Origin: Acidobacteriota bacterium
GTDB lineage: Bacteria; Acidobacteriota; UBA890; WLXD01
Assembly (NCBI GenBank): GCA_012103255.1
Contig: WLXD01000003.1
Span: 205,984-269,983 of the forward strand
Length of the DNA: 64,000 bases
Direction of reading: 5' to 3'
Shown: positions 34,705-43,939 of the stretch, piece after piece
Position numbering within the stretch: the stretch's first letter is position 1
How the letters are laid out: each line of letters opens with the position of its first letter
Program-made: the position numbers and the translations under genes
The notes under the pieces: model-generated
Seen by the model: the letters and a program-made list of their open reading frames with translations, nothing else
What the model was told of the DNA's origin: nothing
Databases searched by the model: none

Positions 34705-35022
34705 ATGCTTCCAGTCGAGGTATTTGCTCAGATCCAGGGGAAGGTCGAAGCCAACCCCTCACTCGTCGAGGAAGTCGGCGCGATCTTTCAGTTCGACGTG
34801 GCGGGAGACGATGGCGGCACCTGGTCGGTCGACCTGAAGAACGCCCCGGGCGGAGTGGCACAGGCCCCAAACGAAGATGCCGACTGCGTCATCTCGGTTA
34901 GCCAAGATGACTTCGTCGGCATCATGACCGGCGCGGTAGACCCGCAGATGGCCTTCATGATGGGACGCATCAAGGTCGCCGGGAACTTCATGCTGGCGAC
35001 CAAACTGCGCGTGTTGATGTAG
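34705..35022 (+). CDS. SCP2 sterol-binding-domain protein
   Basis: 105 residues from ATG 34705 with GGAG seven bases upstream; the longer open frame overlaps the divergent ddl promoter and is not needed. FQFDVAGDDGGTWSVDLKNA, DADCVISVSQDDFVGIMTG and PQMAFMMGRIKVAGNFMLATKL are the core of the small SCP2 fold, a hydrophobic-ligand carrier. Stand-alone bacterial SCP2 proteins probably bind lipids or acyl-CoAs; the ligand is unknown. Confidence 0.9.
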   Translation: MLPVEVFAQIQGKVEANPSLVEEVGAIFQFDVAGDDGGTWSVDLKNAPGGVAQAPNEDADCVISVSQDDFVGIMTGAVDPQMAFMMGRIKVAGNFMLATKLRVLM

Positions 35023-35030
35023 GAGACGAT

Positions 35031-35420
35031 CTAGCCGAGTGCGGCCTCGTCATCCTCGCCCTCGTCGTCCATCAGCGCGGAAATCGCCCGCGGCTGAAAC
35101 GACGGAAAGTCAGTCGCAGTCTCGTCTTCGCTGGCAACGTCGCCCTCGTCGGAGACTTCCGGAACCTCAAAGGCTGCAGGAGCGCCAAGACCGCCGTCAA
35201 ACGGGTTGGGCGCCGGCGCCTCCGGCACTGGCGGAGCAACCACGGCTGCGGGCGCTACCGCCCCCTCGCTCTTGTCGCCGCGGAAGTTGTCGAGCTCCTC
35301 GACCGCTGCCCGCAGGAACGGCATCACCACTTCAGCCTCGCGCTTGGCGCGCACGGCCGCAGCGTGGCGCTGCTCCCAGACTTCGATTGCCTTGTCGAGT
35401 TCGTGTCGTCCTTCGCTCAT
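35031..35420 (-). CDS. Acidic Ala/Pro-rich protein of unknown function
   Basis: 129 residues from ATG 35420, where GGAGG sits seven bases upstream (an in-frame ATG at 35504 would put coding sequence through the predicted promoter). The N-terminal 45 residues form a charged helix (ELDKAIEVWEQRHAAAVRAK), probably coiled coil. The rest is a low-complexity Pro/Ala linker and an Asp/Glu-rich end (DDEGEDDEAALG). No homologue is recognised. The gene has its own AT-rich promoter with a dyad. Confidence 0.65.
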   Translation of the reverse strand: MSEGRHELDKAIEVWEQRHAAAVRAKREAEVVMPFLRAAVEELDNFRGDKSEGAVAPAAVVAPPVPEAPAPNPFDGGLGAPAAFEVPEVSDEGDVASEDETATDFPSFQPRAISALMDDEGEDDEAALG

Positions 35421-35723
35421 ATCGTCGCCTCCGGCGGCGATGGGCGCCGCGCGATCTAGTGAAACCTTTCTTTCACTAAACAAGATCTCAAAAGGCACTT
35501 TCAACCCTTATTGCACAGCCAAACACATCAAACGCACATAAACGACGTCCGCGCCCTCCGATCGGGCTCATCTCGGAAAGCACGCGCGGCCGGCATTGTG
35601 AACTCCCGCCGCCAGCTATCATCCGTTCACGGGGGACTCCGTGAAAGCTACTCAGTGACCTCTCACGACCCACCGCACGGCCCGACCATAGTGAGTCGAA
35701 GTATGGAAAGCCCACAGAGCACC
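35421..35723. other. Intergenic region with divergent control sequences
   Basis: 303 bases between two divergent genes. 35455-35540 is AT-rich and holds the promoter and dyad listed separately. 35541-35702 returns to normal composition; I see no RNA gene, terminator or ORF with coding character there. An in-frame ATG at 35703 could be an alternative start of the dehydrogenase. Confidence 0.5.
35457..35504 (-). promoter_or_regulatory. Promoter with overlapping 8-bp-arm dyad
   Basis: Read on the minus strand: TTGAAA (35499-35504), an 18-base spacer, then TTTAGT (35475-35480). An inverted repeat TAGTGAAA / TTTCACTA with a 6-base spacer spans 35457-35478 and covers the -10 element, the usual place for a repressor site. 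The downstream gene starts at 35420. No matching regulator is adjacent. Confidence 0.45.
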
Positions 35724-36671
35724 ATGAACGCGATCTGGCTGGAGGGTGGGACCGCGGAGCTGCGCACCAACACCCCGAGTCCGACAATCGAGCCTGGCTG
35801 GGCGCTCGTGAAGGTGCGCCTTGTCGGTATCTGCGGCACTGATCGCCAGCTCATGACGGGCTACGCCGGGTTCTGTGGAATACCGGGACATGAGTTTGTC
35901 GGCGAAGTCGTCGCCGGCTCTGAATCATGGCTCGGCAAGCGGGTGGTGGCCGATATCAATGTCGGGTGCGGCGCCTGCGCGGCGTGTGGAATCTCGGCGC
36001 ACCATTGCGAAGCGCGGCGCGTGCTCGGAATTCGCAGGCTCCACGGAGCTCTGGCCGAGTTCCTGACACTGCCAGAAACCAACCTAGTAGCAGTTCCCGA
36101 GGAGGTCGGCGACGCAGCCGCCGCTCTCGCCGAGCCGCTTGCAGCGGCTCTGCACGTGATTGATGACGCGCCCCCGGATGCGACCGGCGCAACCGTGTTC
36201 GGCGACGGCGCCCTCGGGCATCTGGTGGCGCGCGCACTCCAATCGCACGACTTCCAGGTGTCTATGGTGGGCCGCCATGCGGAGAAGCTCCGCTTCGCCG
36301 AAACACACGGCATCGCGACCACAACGAACGTTCACGAGATACAGCGGGAGCCGCTCGTGGTGGACTGCACCGGTACTCCAACCGGGCTGCGCACCGCACT
36401 CGATCACCTCTCCCCCGGAGGAACGCTGATCCTCAAGAGCACCCATGCACCGGGGGTGAAGTGTGACCTGTCAGGCCTCGTGGTCGATGAATGCCGCATC
36501 GTGGGATCTCGGTGCGGCGACCTCCAGACGGCGGTTGAAGCCCTGACAGCCGGTCGCGTGCGGGTGCACGATCTCACTGGAGAACCGCGGACGCTTCTCC
36601 AGGCTGTCGACGTTCTCAGCAACGCATCCAGACCGACAGAACTGAAGGCTCTGATCGACCCGCGATCCTAA
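35724..36671 (+). CDS. Zinc-dependent medium-chain alcohol dehydrogenase
   Basis: 315 residues from ATG 35724 (alternative ATG at 35703). GICGTDRQL and PGHEFVGEVV give the catalytic zinc ligands Cys and His/Glu; GCGACAACG...HHC gives the four-Cys structural zinc site. The nucleotide-binding part TVFGDGALGHLVARAL has an unusual GDGALG for the GxGxxG loop. The protein is shorter than typical MDR enzymes (about 340). Oxidises an unknown alcohol or polyol with NAD(P). Monocistronic. Confidence 0.82.
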   Translation: MNAIWLEGGTAELRTNTPSPTIEPGWALVKVRLVGICGTDRQLMTGYAGFCGIPGHEFVGEVVAGSESWLGKRVVADINVGCGACAACGISAHHCEARRVLGIRRLHGALAEFLTLPETNLVAVPEEVGDAAAALAEPLAAALHVIDDAPPDATGATVFGDGALGHLVARALQSHDFQVSMVGRHAEKLRFAETHGIATTTNVHEIQREPLVVDCTGTPTGLRTALDHLSPGGTLILKSTHAPGVKCDLSGLVVDECRIVGSRCGDLQTAVEALTAGRVRVHDLTGEPRTLLQAVDVLSNASRPTELKALIDPRS

Positions 36672-36765
36672 CCGAATCTTTAAGCGAAACAGACGGCGCG
36701 TCCACGGCATTCGGAGTAGTTTTGCGGCGAGTGTGATCAACGTCCAGGCGTAATCGTGAACCCCC

Positions 36766-37875
36766 ATGAGTAACCGCTCCGAGTCACTCCGCCGCGCGCT
36801 ACTGCTCGCCGCGCTGTTGCTCGCGTTTTTCGTGGGGCTCGACCTCATGGGAATCGCGTTCAAGCTCATGGGACGTGGGTTCGCTGAGACCTTACTCGCC
36901 ACGACGTCCAACCCCTTCGTCGGCCTGTTCATCGGTTTGCTGGCGACGAGCCTGATCCAGAGCAGCTCGACAACCACCTCGATCACCGTTGGGCTAGTCG
37001 CTGCCGGCGCACTCACGGTCGAGGGCGCGGTGCCCATCATCATGGGCGCCAATATCGGCACGACCGTAACGAACACCATCGTCTCGCTCGGACACATGGG
37101 CCGCAACGACGAGTTCGAACGCGCCTTCGCCGGTGCCACGCTGCACGACTTCTTCAACTGGATGGCGGTCCTGATCCTGTTCCCGCTTCAGATCGCCACG
37201 GGCTTCCTGAGTACCTGGGCGCGGGCGATGGAAGAAGTCCTCGAGGGGAGCGGTGGCATCAACCTCTTCAATCCGTTGAAAGCAGCGGTTCGCCCCATCG
37301 CCGAGGGCATCTCTGATTTCGCGGGCAGTTCCGGCACCCTGACCCTGGTCATCGGCATCGTGATGATCATCGTGGCCCTAAAAGTGCTGGTCGATGTGCT
37401 GCGTGCCGGCCTTGGTCAGGCTACGGATCAGCTCATCCAGCAGACGCTGTTCCGCAACAGCCTCACGGCGATCGGGGTGGGTGCGATGGTGACCGTGCTC
37501 GTACAGAGCAGCTCCGTGACCACATCCGTACTCGTGCCGCTCGTTGGTGCCGGGGTGGTTACGCTCGAACAGATGTTCCCGTTCACGCTGGGTGCCAACA
37601 TCGGCACGACGGTAACCGCGATTCTGGCGGCACTCGCCACGGGCGAGCCTGCCGCCATCACGGTTGCTCTCGCCCACCTGATGTTCAACCTGATCGCCAC
37701 ACTGCTGATCTACGGCATCCCGCAGCTTCGGGCCATCCCTCTCGCTCTGGCTCGCAGGCTCGGCGCACTTGCCGCCCGTCGACGTACACTCGCGCTCATC
37801 TATGTAGCCGTGCTGTTTTTCGGGATTCCGCTGCTTCTGTTGGCTCTCAGCGGCGGACTTCCCACCGGGTCCTGA
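36766..37875 (+). CDS. Na+/phosphate cotransporter family protein (NptA/PNaS-type)
   Basis: 369 residues with about nine hydrophobic segments and two inverted halves, each with the family signature: LIQSSSTTTSITVGLV then MGANIGTTVTNTI, and LVQSSSVTTSVLVPLV then LGANIGTTVTAIL. It lacks the C-terminal PhoU-like domain of YjbB. Moves phosphate (possibly another anion) with Na+. Likely ends at the terminator hairpin at 37909-37963. Confidence 0.92.
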   Translation: MSNRSESLRRALLLAALLLAFFVGLDLMGIAFKLMGRGFAETLLATTSNPFVGLFIGLLATSLIQSSSTTTSITVGLVAAGALTVEGAVPIIMGANIGTTVTNTIVSLGHMGRNDEFERAFAGATLHDFFNWMAVLILFPLQIATGFLSTWARAMEEVLEGSGGINLFNPLKAAVRPIAEGISDFAGSSGTLTLVIGIVMIIVALKVLVDVLRAGLGQATDQLIQQTLFRNSLTAIGVGAMVTVLVQSSSVTTSVLVPLVGAGVVTLEQMFPFTLGANIGTTVTAILAALATGEPAAITVALAHLMFNLIATLLIYGIPQLRAIPLALARRLGALAARRRTLALIYVAVLFFGIPLLLLALSGGLPTGS

Positions 37876-37908
37876 CCCCCGCGTCGCGTCGATTCGCCTG
37901 AATCGACT

Positions 37909-37970
37909 GCCAGACCGGGTCATGACCGTCCCGCGAGTCGCAAGCTCGACCTGACGGTCTGGCGTTTGTT
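37909..37970 (+). terminator. Probable rho-independent terminator
   Basis: Nine-base arms GCCAGACCG (37909-37917) and CGGTCTGGC (37955-37963) pair perfectly across a 37-base loop that can form a smaller inner stem (CGAG/CTCG), followed by a T-rich run GTTTGTTATT. It lies 34 bases after the Na/Pi symporter stop. Confidence 0.6.
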
Positions 37971-38015
37971 ATTCAATAATGACTTTTAATAACTATCTAA
38001 CTCTCTTTTAATGTT

Positions 38016-38065
38016 TTGACGTCCTACGGCAACTTGATATAACTCATCTACTGGATGACGTCATC
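38016..38065 (+). promoter_or_regulatory. Promoter of the pilin operon with 12-bp palindrome
   Basis: TTGACG (38016-38021), 16-base spacer, TATAAC (38038-38043): a good sigma-70-type match in an AT-rich stretch. A perfect palindrome GATGACGTCATC at 38054-38065 begins ten bases after the -10, so it would cover the transcription start region and is a plausible repressor site. The first gene starts at 38110. Confidence 0.55.
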
Positions 38066-38072
38066 AAAAGAC

Positions 38073-38097
38073 CTTCCACCTCCCATGTACCTGGAAG
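38073..38097 (+). promoter_or_regulatory. Possible RBS-sequestering hairpin before the PilX-like gene
   Basis: CTTCCA (38073-38078) can pair with TGGAAG (38092-38097). The second arm overlaps GGAAGAGG (38093-38100), the only purine-rich ribosome binding site before the ATG at 38110. Short and unproven. Confidence 0.3.
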
Positions 38098-38109
38098 AGG
38101 TTCCGCCCT

Positions 38110-39630
38110 ATGCGGTCTCAACACTTGATCGAATCGGAACGCGGCTTCGGCCTGCTGTTCGCGATCTTCGCGCTCGGCATCGTGGGAGTACTGGGATTCA
38201 CGATGATGACCAACGGAATGGTCGACCTGACCATCTCCGACAACTTCCGATCGAAGTCGACCGCGTTCTACGCGGCGGACGGTGGAATCGAACAGACGCT
38301 GATCGACCTCAAGGTCGACGACGCCTGGGTAACGGAGCTGGTCGACCCGACGAGCTGGACCGTGCAGAACCCAAGCAGCGCGACGATCACCATCAACGGA
38401 CATTCGCTCACGTTGCAGCTCGATGGTGACGGGGCGGTGGTGCCTGCGTTCTACCAGCTGGGAAGTGAGATCAGCATCGGACAGGGCTCGTATCTGCGCG
38501 AGGTCTACCTTCCGCCAAGCTTCGTGGAGTTCGATGGCGACTGCGACCCCGTTGAAGAGGAAGCCGAGGAGACGAGTGGTTCTGCCTCCGGCTCAGCTTC
38601 GGGCTCGGCTTCCGGGTCCGGGAGCGCAAGCGGCAGCACCTCCAGTCTGATCGACACGGTCGATGGATTTTTCCGCGCCCGGTTCGGCATCGCCGGCGCG
38701 GGCTTCGCTGCACCGATGCAGTCCAGCTCATCCGGTGGCGGCACGAGCGGCAGCGCCAGTGGTAGTGCTAGCGGTAGCGGCAGCGGCACCGCCTCGGACA
38801 CCGGATCTGTCGATCCGTGCGATCTCGTTGAGCCCTCAGCAAGCGGGGGCACTAGCGGGAGCGCCAGCGGCAGCGCGTCAGGTAGTGCTTCCGGCGCCGC
38901 CTCGGGCGGCTCAGTTTCGGGCGGCTCAACCTCAGCCCTCGAGAATCAAGACTTCAGCGCTGCCGTCCTCCGAGCTCGCTACGGATTGCTCCCCTTGAAC
39001 TTCGGCACCCTCGCACCCTCGATTCGACGTGTCGGCCGCGTCGTCCAGAGCAGTTCGAGCGGCGGCTCGACCTCCGGCATGGGTTCCGCGTCCGGTTCGG
39101 CGTCCGGTTCTGGGTCTGGGACTGCGTCGGCGACCGGCACCGGTAGCTGTGGCACAGACCTCATTGCCTTGCCATCCAGCTCCAGCGGGAGCGGAAGCGG
39201 TTCGGGGAGCGGCTCTGGTAGCGGATCCGGAAGTTCCGGGAGCACCAGCAGCCTATGGGGCCCCGACTCTTCTGGTTTCTTCGGAACGCTTCTCGGCAAC
39301 ATGGCCGGCGCGATCGGCACGACCCGTTGGGGCGTGGCCGGTTCGTGGATGGCCCCGCAGTCCTCTTCAAGCGGAGGCACCGGTTCCGGTTCGGGTAGCG
39401 GTAGCGGCTCGGGTTCCGGCGAATCGGGCGGCGCCATGATCACCGAGACGAGCGAGTGCGTTGAGGACCCGCCTGGAGTGGCCGACATTCATGTGGCGAT
39501 CCGCTCCACGGGCACCGGGAACCAGGTCGAGCAGGGCTCGCAGGTGATCCTCGCTGACCTCCTCTTCACCGTCGATGACAACGGTGACGTGGTCGAGATC
39601 AAGGTGCGCAACTGGCGCCAGGATCGATAG
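38110..39630 (+). CDS. PilX-like minor pilin with tandem Ser/Gly-rich repeat units
   Basis: 506 residues. The N terminus is a type IV pilus assembly PilX-like segment: ERGFGLLFAIFALGIVGVLG, prepilin-like cleavage after Gly12 with a hydrophobic helix, and AFYAADGGIEQTL around 52-64. Residues ~145-440 are extraordinary: three units, each a Cys-containing segment (C145, C237, C347), a Ser/Gly/Ala linker, a 35-45 residue hydrophobic Gly-rich block opening STS(S/A)L and closing QSSSSGG, and another linker. A last Cys (C450) precedes a normal pilin-like tail ending VEIKVRNWRQDR. The protein probably sits at a pilus tip or pseudopilus. First gene of a pilX-pilV-pilW-type operon. Confidence 0.75.
   Translation: MRSQHLIESERGFGLLFAIFALGIVGVLGFTMMTNGMVDLTISDNFRSKSTAFYAADGGIEQTLIDLKVDDAWVTELVDPTSWTVQNPSSATITINGHSLTLQLDGDGAVVPAFYQLGSEISIGQGSYLREVYLPPSFVEFDGDCDPVEEEAEETSGSASGSASGSASGSGSASGSTSSLIDTVDGFFRARFGIAGAGFAAPMQSSSSGGGTSGSASGSASGSGSGTASDTGSVDPCDLVEPSASGGTSGSASGSASGSASGAASGGSVSGGSTSALENQDFSAAVLRARYGLLPLNFGTLAPSIRRVGRVVQSSSSGGSTSGMGSASGSASGSGSGTASATGTGSCGTDLIALPSSSSGSGSGSGSGSGSGSGSSGSTSSLWGPDSSGFFGTLLGNMAGAIGTTRWGVAGSWMAPQSSSSGGTGSGSGSGSGSGSGESGGAMITETSECVEDPPGVADIHVAIRSTGTGNQVEQGSQVILADLLFTVDDNGDVVEIKVRNWRQDR
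38635..38739 (+). repeat. PilX repeat block 1
   Basis: Codes for residues 176-210: STSSL, a hydrophobic Gly-rich core with FFRARFGIAGAGF, then QSSSSGG. First of three degenerate copies inside the PilX-like gene; flanked by Ser/Gly/Ala linkers on both sides. Confidence 0.65.
38926..39066 (+). repeat. PilX repeat block 2
   Basis: Codes for residues 273-319: STSAL, core with LRARYGLLPLNFGTL and RRVGRVV, then QSSSSGG. The RAR(F/Y)G element is shared with block 1, and RVGR...V recalls RWGVAG of block 3. Confidence 0.65.
39241..39378 (+). repeat. PilX repeat block 3
   Basis: Codes for residues 378-423: STSSL, core with SSGFFGTLLGNMAGAIG and RWGVAGSWMAP, then QSSSSGG. Shares FF, the Gly-rich hydrophobic core and the terminal MAPQSSSSGG with block 1. 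Confidence 0.65.
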
Positions 39631-39642
39631 CTAGGAGGAGAT

Positions 39643-40044
39643 GTGGCTGCCGAGTAGGGATTCACATTCGTCGAAGCGCTCGTAACGCTCTTCATTCTGA
39701 CGCTCGTGTCGCTTTCGATGGCGCAGATGATCGGAATGGGAATGCTGACCGACGCCAACTCCGAGGAACTCACCTCGGCGACAACTCTCTCCGCCAACAA
39801 ACTCGAAGAGCTGCGCAACAGCGACTACGACTCCCTCACCGCGGGCGGCGACGTCAACAGCAACGCTGAGGGATTCTTCGATACACCCGACGTCGATGGC
39901 GACGGAAACGTCGACTACACCCGTCGTTGGGCAGTGACGGATCAGTCGGGCGGGAAGTCGATCCAGGTGAGAGTCATTGCCAATGTCGAAACGATGGGGC
40001 CGATGCGAGAGGCCACAATGGCAACCGTGGTGGCGGAACGATGA
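39643..40044 (+). CDS. PilV-like prepilin with interrupted leader
   Basis: The body is a type IV prepilin: GFTFVEALVTLFILTLVSLS, then a short globular part ending TMATVVAER, about 129 residues from the Gly. The leader is broken. In frame, GTG 39643 gives V-A-A-E, then a TAG (39655-39657), then GFTFVEAL. Alternatively, one extra G in 39657-39659 would join ATG 39641 as M-W-L-P-S-R-G-F-T-F, a perfect prepilin leader with Arg before Gly. An AGGAGGAG ribosome binding site (39633-39640) lies immediately upstream. Its stop overlaps the next ATG. Either an inactive gene or a one-base error. Confidence 0.7.
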
Positions 40045-40718
40045 GACTTCCGCGCCCAGCATCTGAATCCGGTTTCTCGCTGGTGGAACTGATGATCGCG
40101 ACATTGATCATCAGTGTCGCCGTTGCCGGTATGTACTCGATGTTCGACTCCACGCAGACGTTTTACGAGAACTACTCGGACAGCTCCGACATGCGGCAGC
40201 AGGCTCGGGTGGGGATCGACCTGATCTCGACTGAACTACGCTCAGCCGGCTTCGACATCGGTGATCTCGATGAAGCCCTCACGGTGGCCGGCGACACCAG
40301 CCTGCAGTTCGTGGCAGACCTGGATGACGGCGACGACGGTGGCGCGTGCGACGCGTCCTACGAAGACGCCACCGACGGCGGTGCGGAACGTGTGACCTAT
40401 ACCCTGGACACCAACAGCGCCACTATCCTGCGCACCATCGATTGCTACAACGGCAGTGCCTGGACGAACGGCGTCCAGAGCTCCACGATCGCGCAGACGC
40501 TCGACACGGCGGTGCCCGTTTTCAAGTTCTATGACGCCGACGGCAACCAGTTGCCGGGTGTATCCGGCGGAACCCTCTCGGAGAGCAACCGCGCCGATGT
40601 TGCCTCCGTCGAGATCGTGTTCGACCTCGTTGACACTTCCGAAACGCAGCTCGTTGGCGAAGCCAACACAAGCCTCCACCTCTCCACCCGTGTGCGCCTG
40701 CACAACGTCGTCCAATAG
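40041..40718 (+). CDS. PilW-like prepilin
   Basis: 225 residues; ATG overlaps the previous stop (ATGA). Leader MRLPRPASES then GFSLVELMIATLIISVAVAG, the class III prepilin signal with Glu5. The head domain has PilW-type features: RQQARVGIDLISTELRSAGFDIG, two Cys (CDASYED, IDCYNG) that could form a disulfide, and a C-terminal SVEIVFDLVDTSE strand. A minor pilin that primes or decorates the type IV pilus. Confidence 0.8.
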   Translation: MRLPRPASESGFSLVELMIATLIISVAVAGMYSMFDSTQTFYENYSDSSDMRQQARVGIDLISTELRSAGFDIGDLDEALTVAGDTSLQFVADLDDGDDGGACDASYEDATDGGAERVTYTLDTNSATILRTIDCYNGSAWTNGVQSSTIAQTLDTAVPVFKFYDADGNQLPGVSGGTLSESNRADVASVEIVFDLVDTSETQLVGEANTSLHLSTRVRLHNVVQ

Positions 40719-40723
40719 TCGCC

Positions 40724-41611
40724 ATGCGTAACCAGAACGACCTTCAGATCGACAGCACGACACTCGTGCGCAACATGTTGTTGGTTCTGGTGAGCGCCGA
40801 ACTGCTTCTGTTCACGCTCAACTACCACCTGAACCTGATGAACCTGATGGGTGACTCGGCGATCCAGCGGCTGTTCAACACCGCCCGTGAAGACAGTCTG
40901 CCGGGTTGGTTCAACATCATTCAGACGGCGATGATCGCGGCGACCTTGTGGCTGATCTACGCCGTGAAGCGGCAACGCGGCACCAAGTGGCAAGGTCGCG
41001 GTTGGTTCGCGATCGCTCTCTTCTTCAGTTATCTAGCGTTCGACGACGGCGCGCACATCCATGAGCGCGTCGGCACCTGGTTTGGCAACGCAGGCGACAG
41101 CATGGTGATCGGCGCCTGGCTGCTCGACTTCTTCCCGAGCTACCGGTGGCAGATCGTCTTCATGCCCATCTTTGCCACCATGGGCGTGTTCACATTCGTC
41201 TTCATGCTCAAGGAACTGCGCGACTGGAAGCCCAAGCTCACAGTCTTTGTCGCAATGAGCTTTCTGGCGCTCGCGGTGACCGCCGACTTCTTTGAGGGGC
41301 TTTCGCAAACGCACGCGCTGAACCCCTACACGTGGCTCGCGCAGAACTGGCACATCGACTACTGGACGAATCGCACGCTAGGGATGTCGCTCTACGACAC
41401 GTTGATTCACTTCTCTCGATCGATCGAGGAGTGCCTCGAGATGTTCGCCATGACGTTGCTCTGGACGGTGTTTCTCTCGCACCTTTTCCAGAGCCTGGAC
41501 GGCTTGCGCATGAAGGTCGTCAGCCCGGCGGCGAACGGCGCCGAGGCCGATCAACCGGCCCGTCTCGTACGCCCGGCGACGGCGTTCGACACGCCGAGCC
41601 GCGCAGCCTGA
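40724..41611 (+). CDS. Polytopic membrane protein with DDGxxIHE motif, unknown function
   Basis: 295 residues, five bases after pilW, so part of the pilin operon by position. About six or seven hydrophobic segments. Conserved-looking acidic/His positions lie in or near membrane segments: FDDGAHIHERVG (about 105-116), TADFFEGLSQTH (about 186-197) and SIEECLEMF (about 228-236), an arrangement that could bind metal. Cytoplasmic tail Ala/Pro-rich. I recognise no named family; an enzyme acting on lipids or a sensor are guesses only. Confidence 0.65.
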   Translation: MRNQNDLQIDSTTLVRNMLLVLVSAELLLFTLNYHLNLMNLMGDSAIQRLFNTAREDSLPGWFNIIQTAMIAATLWLIYAVKRQRGTKWQGRGWFAIALFFSYLAFDDGAHIHERVGTWFGNAGDSMVIGAWLLDFFPSYRWQIVFMPIFATMGVFTFVFMLKELRDWKPKLTVFVAMSFLALAVTADFFEGLSQTHALNPYTWLAQNWHIDYWTNRTLGMSLYDTLIHFSRSIEECLEMFAMTLLWTVFLSHLFQSLDGLRMKVVSPAANGAEADQPARLVRPATAFDTPSRAA

Positions 41612-41629
41612 CCCCAGTCCGCTAGGCGA

Positions 41630-43265
<1,636 letters not shown>

Positions 43266-43355
43266 CGCTGCCTCCGAATCGTTAGCGCCAAGAGAATAGT
43301 GTCGCATACGGTCGGTCTCGGGCGTTTGCAGTTCATAGGTCCGACATGGCGAGAA

Positions 43356-43886
43356 CTACTGCCGACCGGTCTCCGCGGCCGGAACTCGCACGGATGTGTT
43401 CCCTTCGGCATCACGCAGCTGAAGTGTCGCTTCATCTTCGACCAAACCCAGCAATGCACGCTGTCCGGCCGCGTCGTCGTAGATCTCCAACGTCGTCCCG
43501 GCGTCACCAGCCGCAAAAAGCCCGACGACGTCGCCGTGTTCGTTGAGAAGTCCGAGCATCGGTCCGTAGATCTCGCTTACCGCCAACACACCGCGAATTC
43601 GACCCTCGTCATCAGTGACGACGAGTCGGCGCACAGCGATTTCATCGGCGCTCGGCGTCGGAACCAGAATGGGTGCAGGCTGAGATGGTCTCAGGGGCGA
43701 CGCAGGAGGAATTCGCGCCAGCTCGCGTTCCAACGTTTCGATCCGTCGTTCCAACCGATCCGTCTCGTAGTTGAACTGAAACTTGAGACTGTCGAATTCC
43801 TGTCGCAGTCGGAGTGCGTCCTGATCCGGCGACTGAGCCATCAGGATCACCACCCCGGACAATGCGAGCGCGAATAGGTTCTTCAT
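43356..43886 (-). CDS. Small anchored or secreted coiled-coil protein
   Basis: 176 residues. Signal/anchor at about 1-18 (MKNLFALALSGVVILMAQ), a coiled-coil stretch 20-60 (LRLRQEFDSLKFQFNYETDR), a Pro-rich linker, then short beta repeats of the type VVTDDEGRIRGVLAV, MLGLLNEHGDVVGLFA, TTLEIYDDAAGQRALLGLV, which look like turns of a beta-solenoid. No enzyme motif; function unknown. Upstream of the kinase on the same strand, 90 bases away. Confidence 0.65.
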   Translation of the reverse strand: MKNLFALALSGVVILMAQSPDQDALRLRQEFDSLKFQFNYETDRLERRIETLERELARIPPASPLRPSQPAPILVPTPSADEIAVRRLVVTDDEGRIRGVLAVSEIYGPMLGLLNEHGDVVGLFAAGDAGTTLEIYDDAAGQRALLGLVEDEATLQLRDAEGNTSVRVPAAETGRQ

Positions 43887-43939
43887 AGTGTGCTCCTGGG
43901 GAACCGCGACGCGAGCGCCTTCATTGTGTCGTCAGCCAG

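Noticed and set aside
38575-39440. Direct-repeat DNA resembling a CRISPR or VNTR array
   Set aside because: Repeats are short GGC/AGC-type codon runs of irregular length with no constant spacers; they encode protein linkers.
38979-39488. Antisense ORF with EPEPLPLPEPEPVPP-type repeats opposite the PilX-like gene
   Set aside because: It is the reverse reading of the Ser-Gly codon repeats; the plus-strand frame has a signal-like pilin N terminus, promoter and operon context.
39655-39657. TAG in pilV as pyrrolysine or programmed amber read-through
   Set aside because: TAG is used as a normal stop throughout the window and no pyl genes are seen; a one-base lesion explains it more simply.
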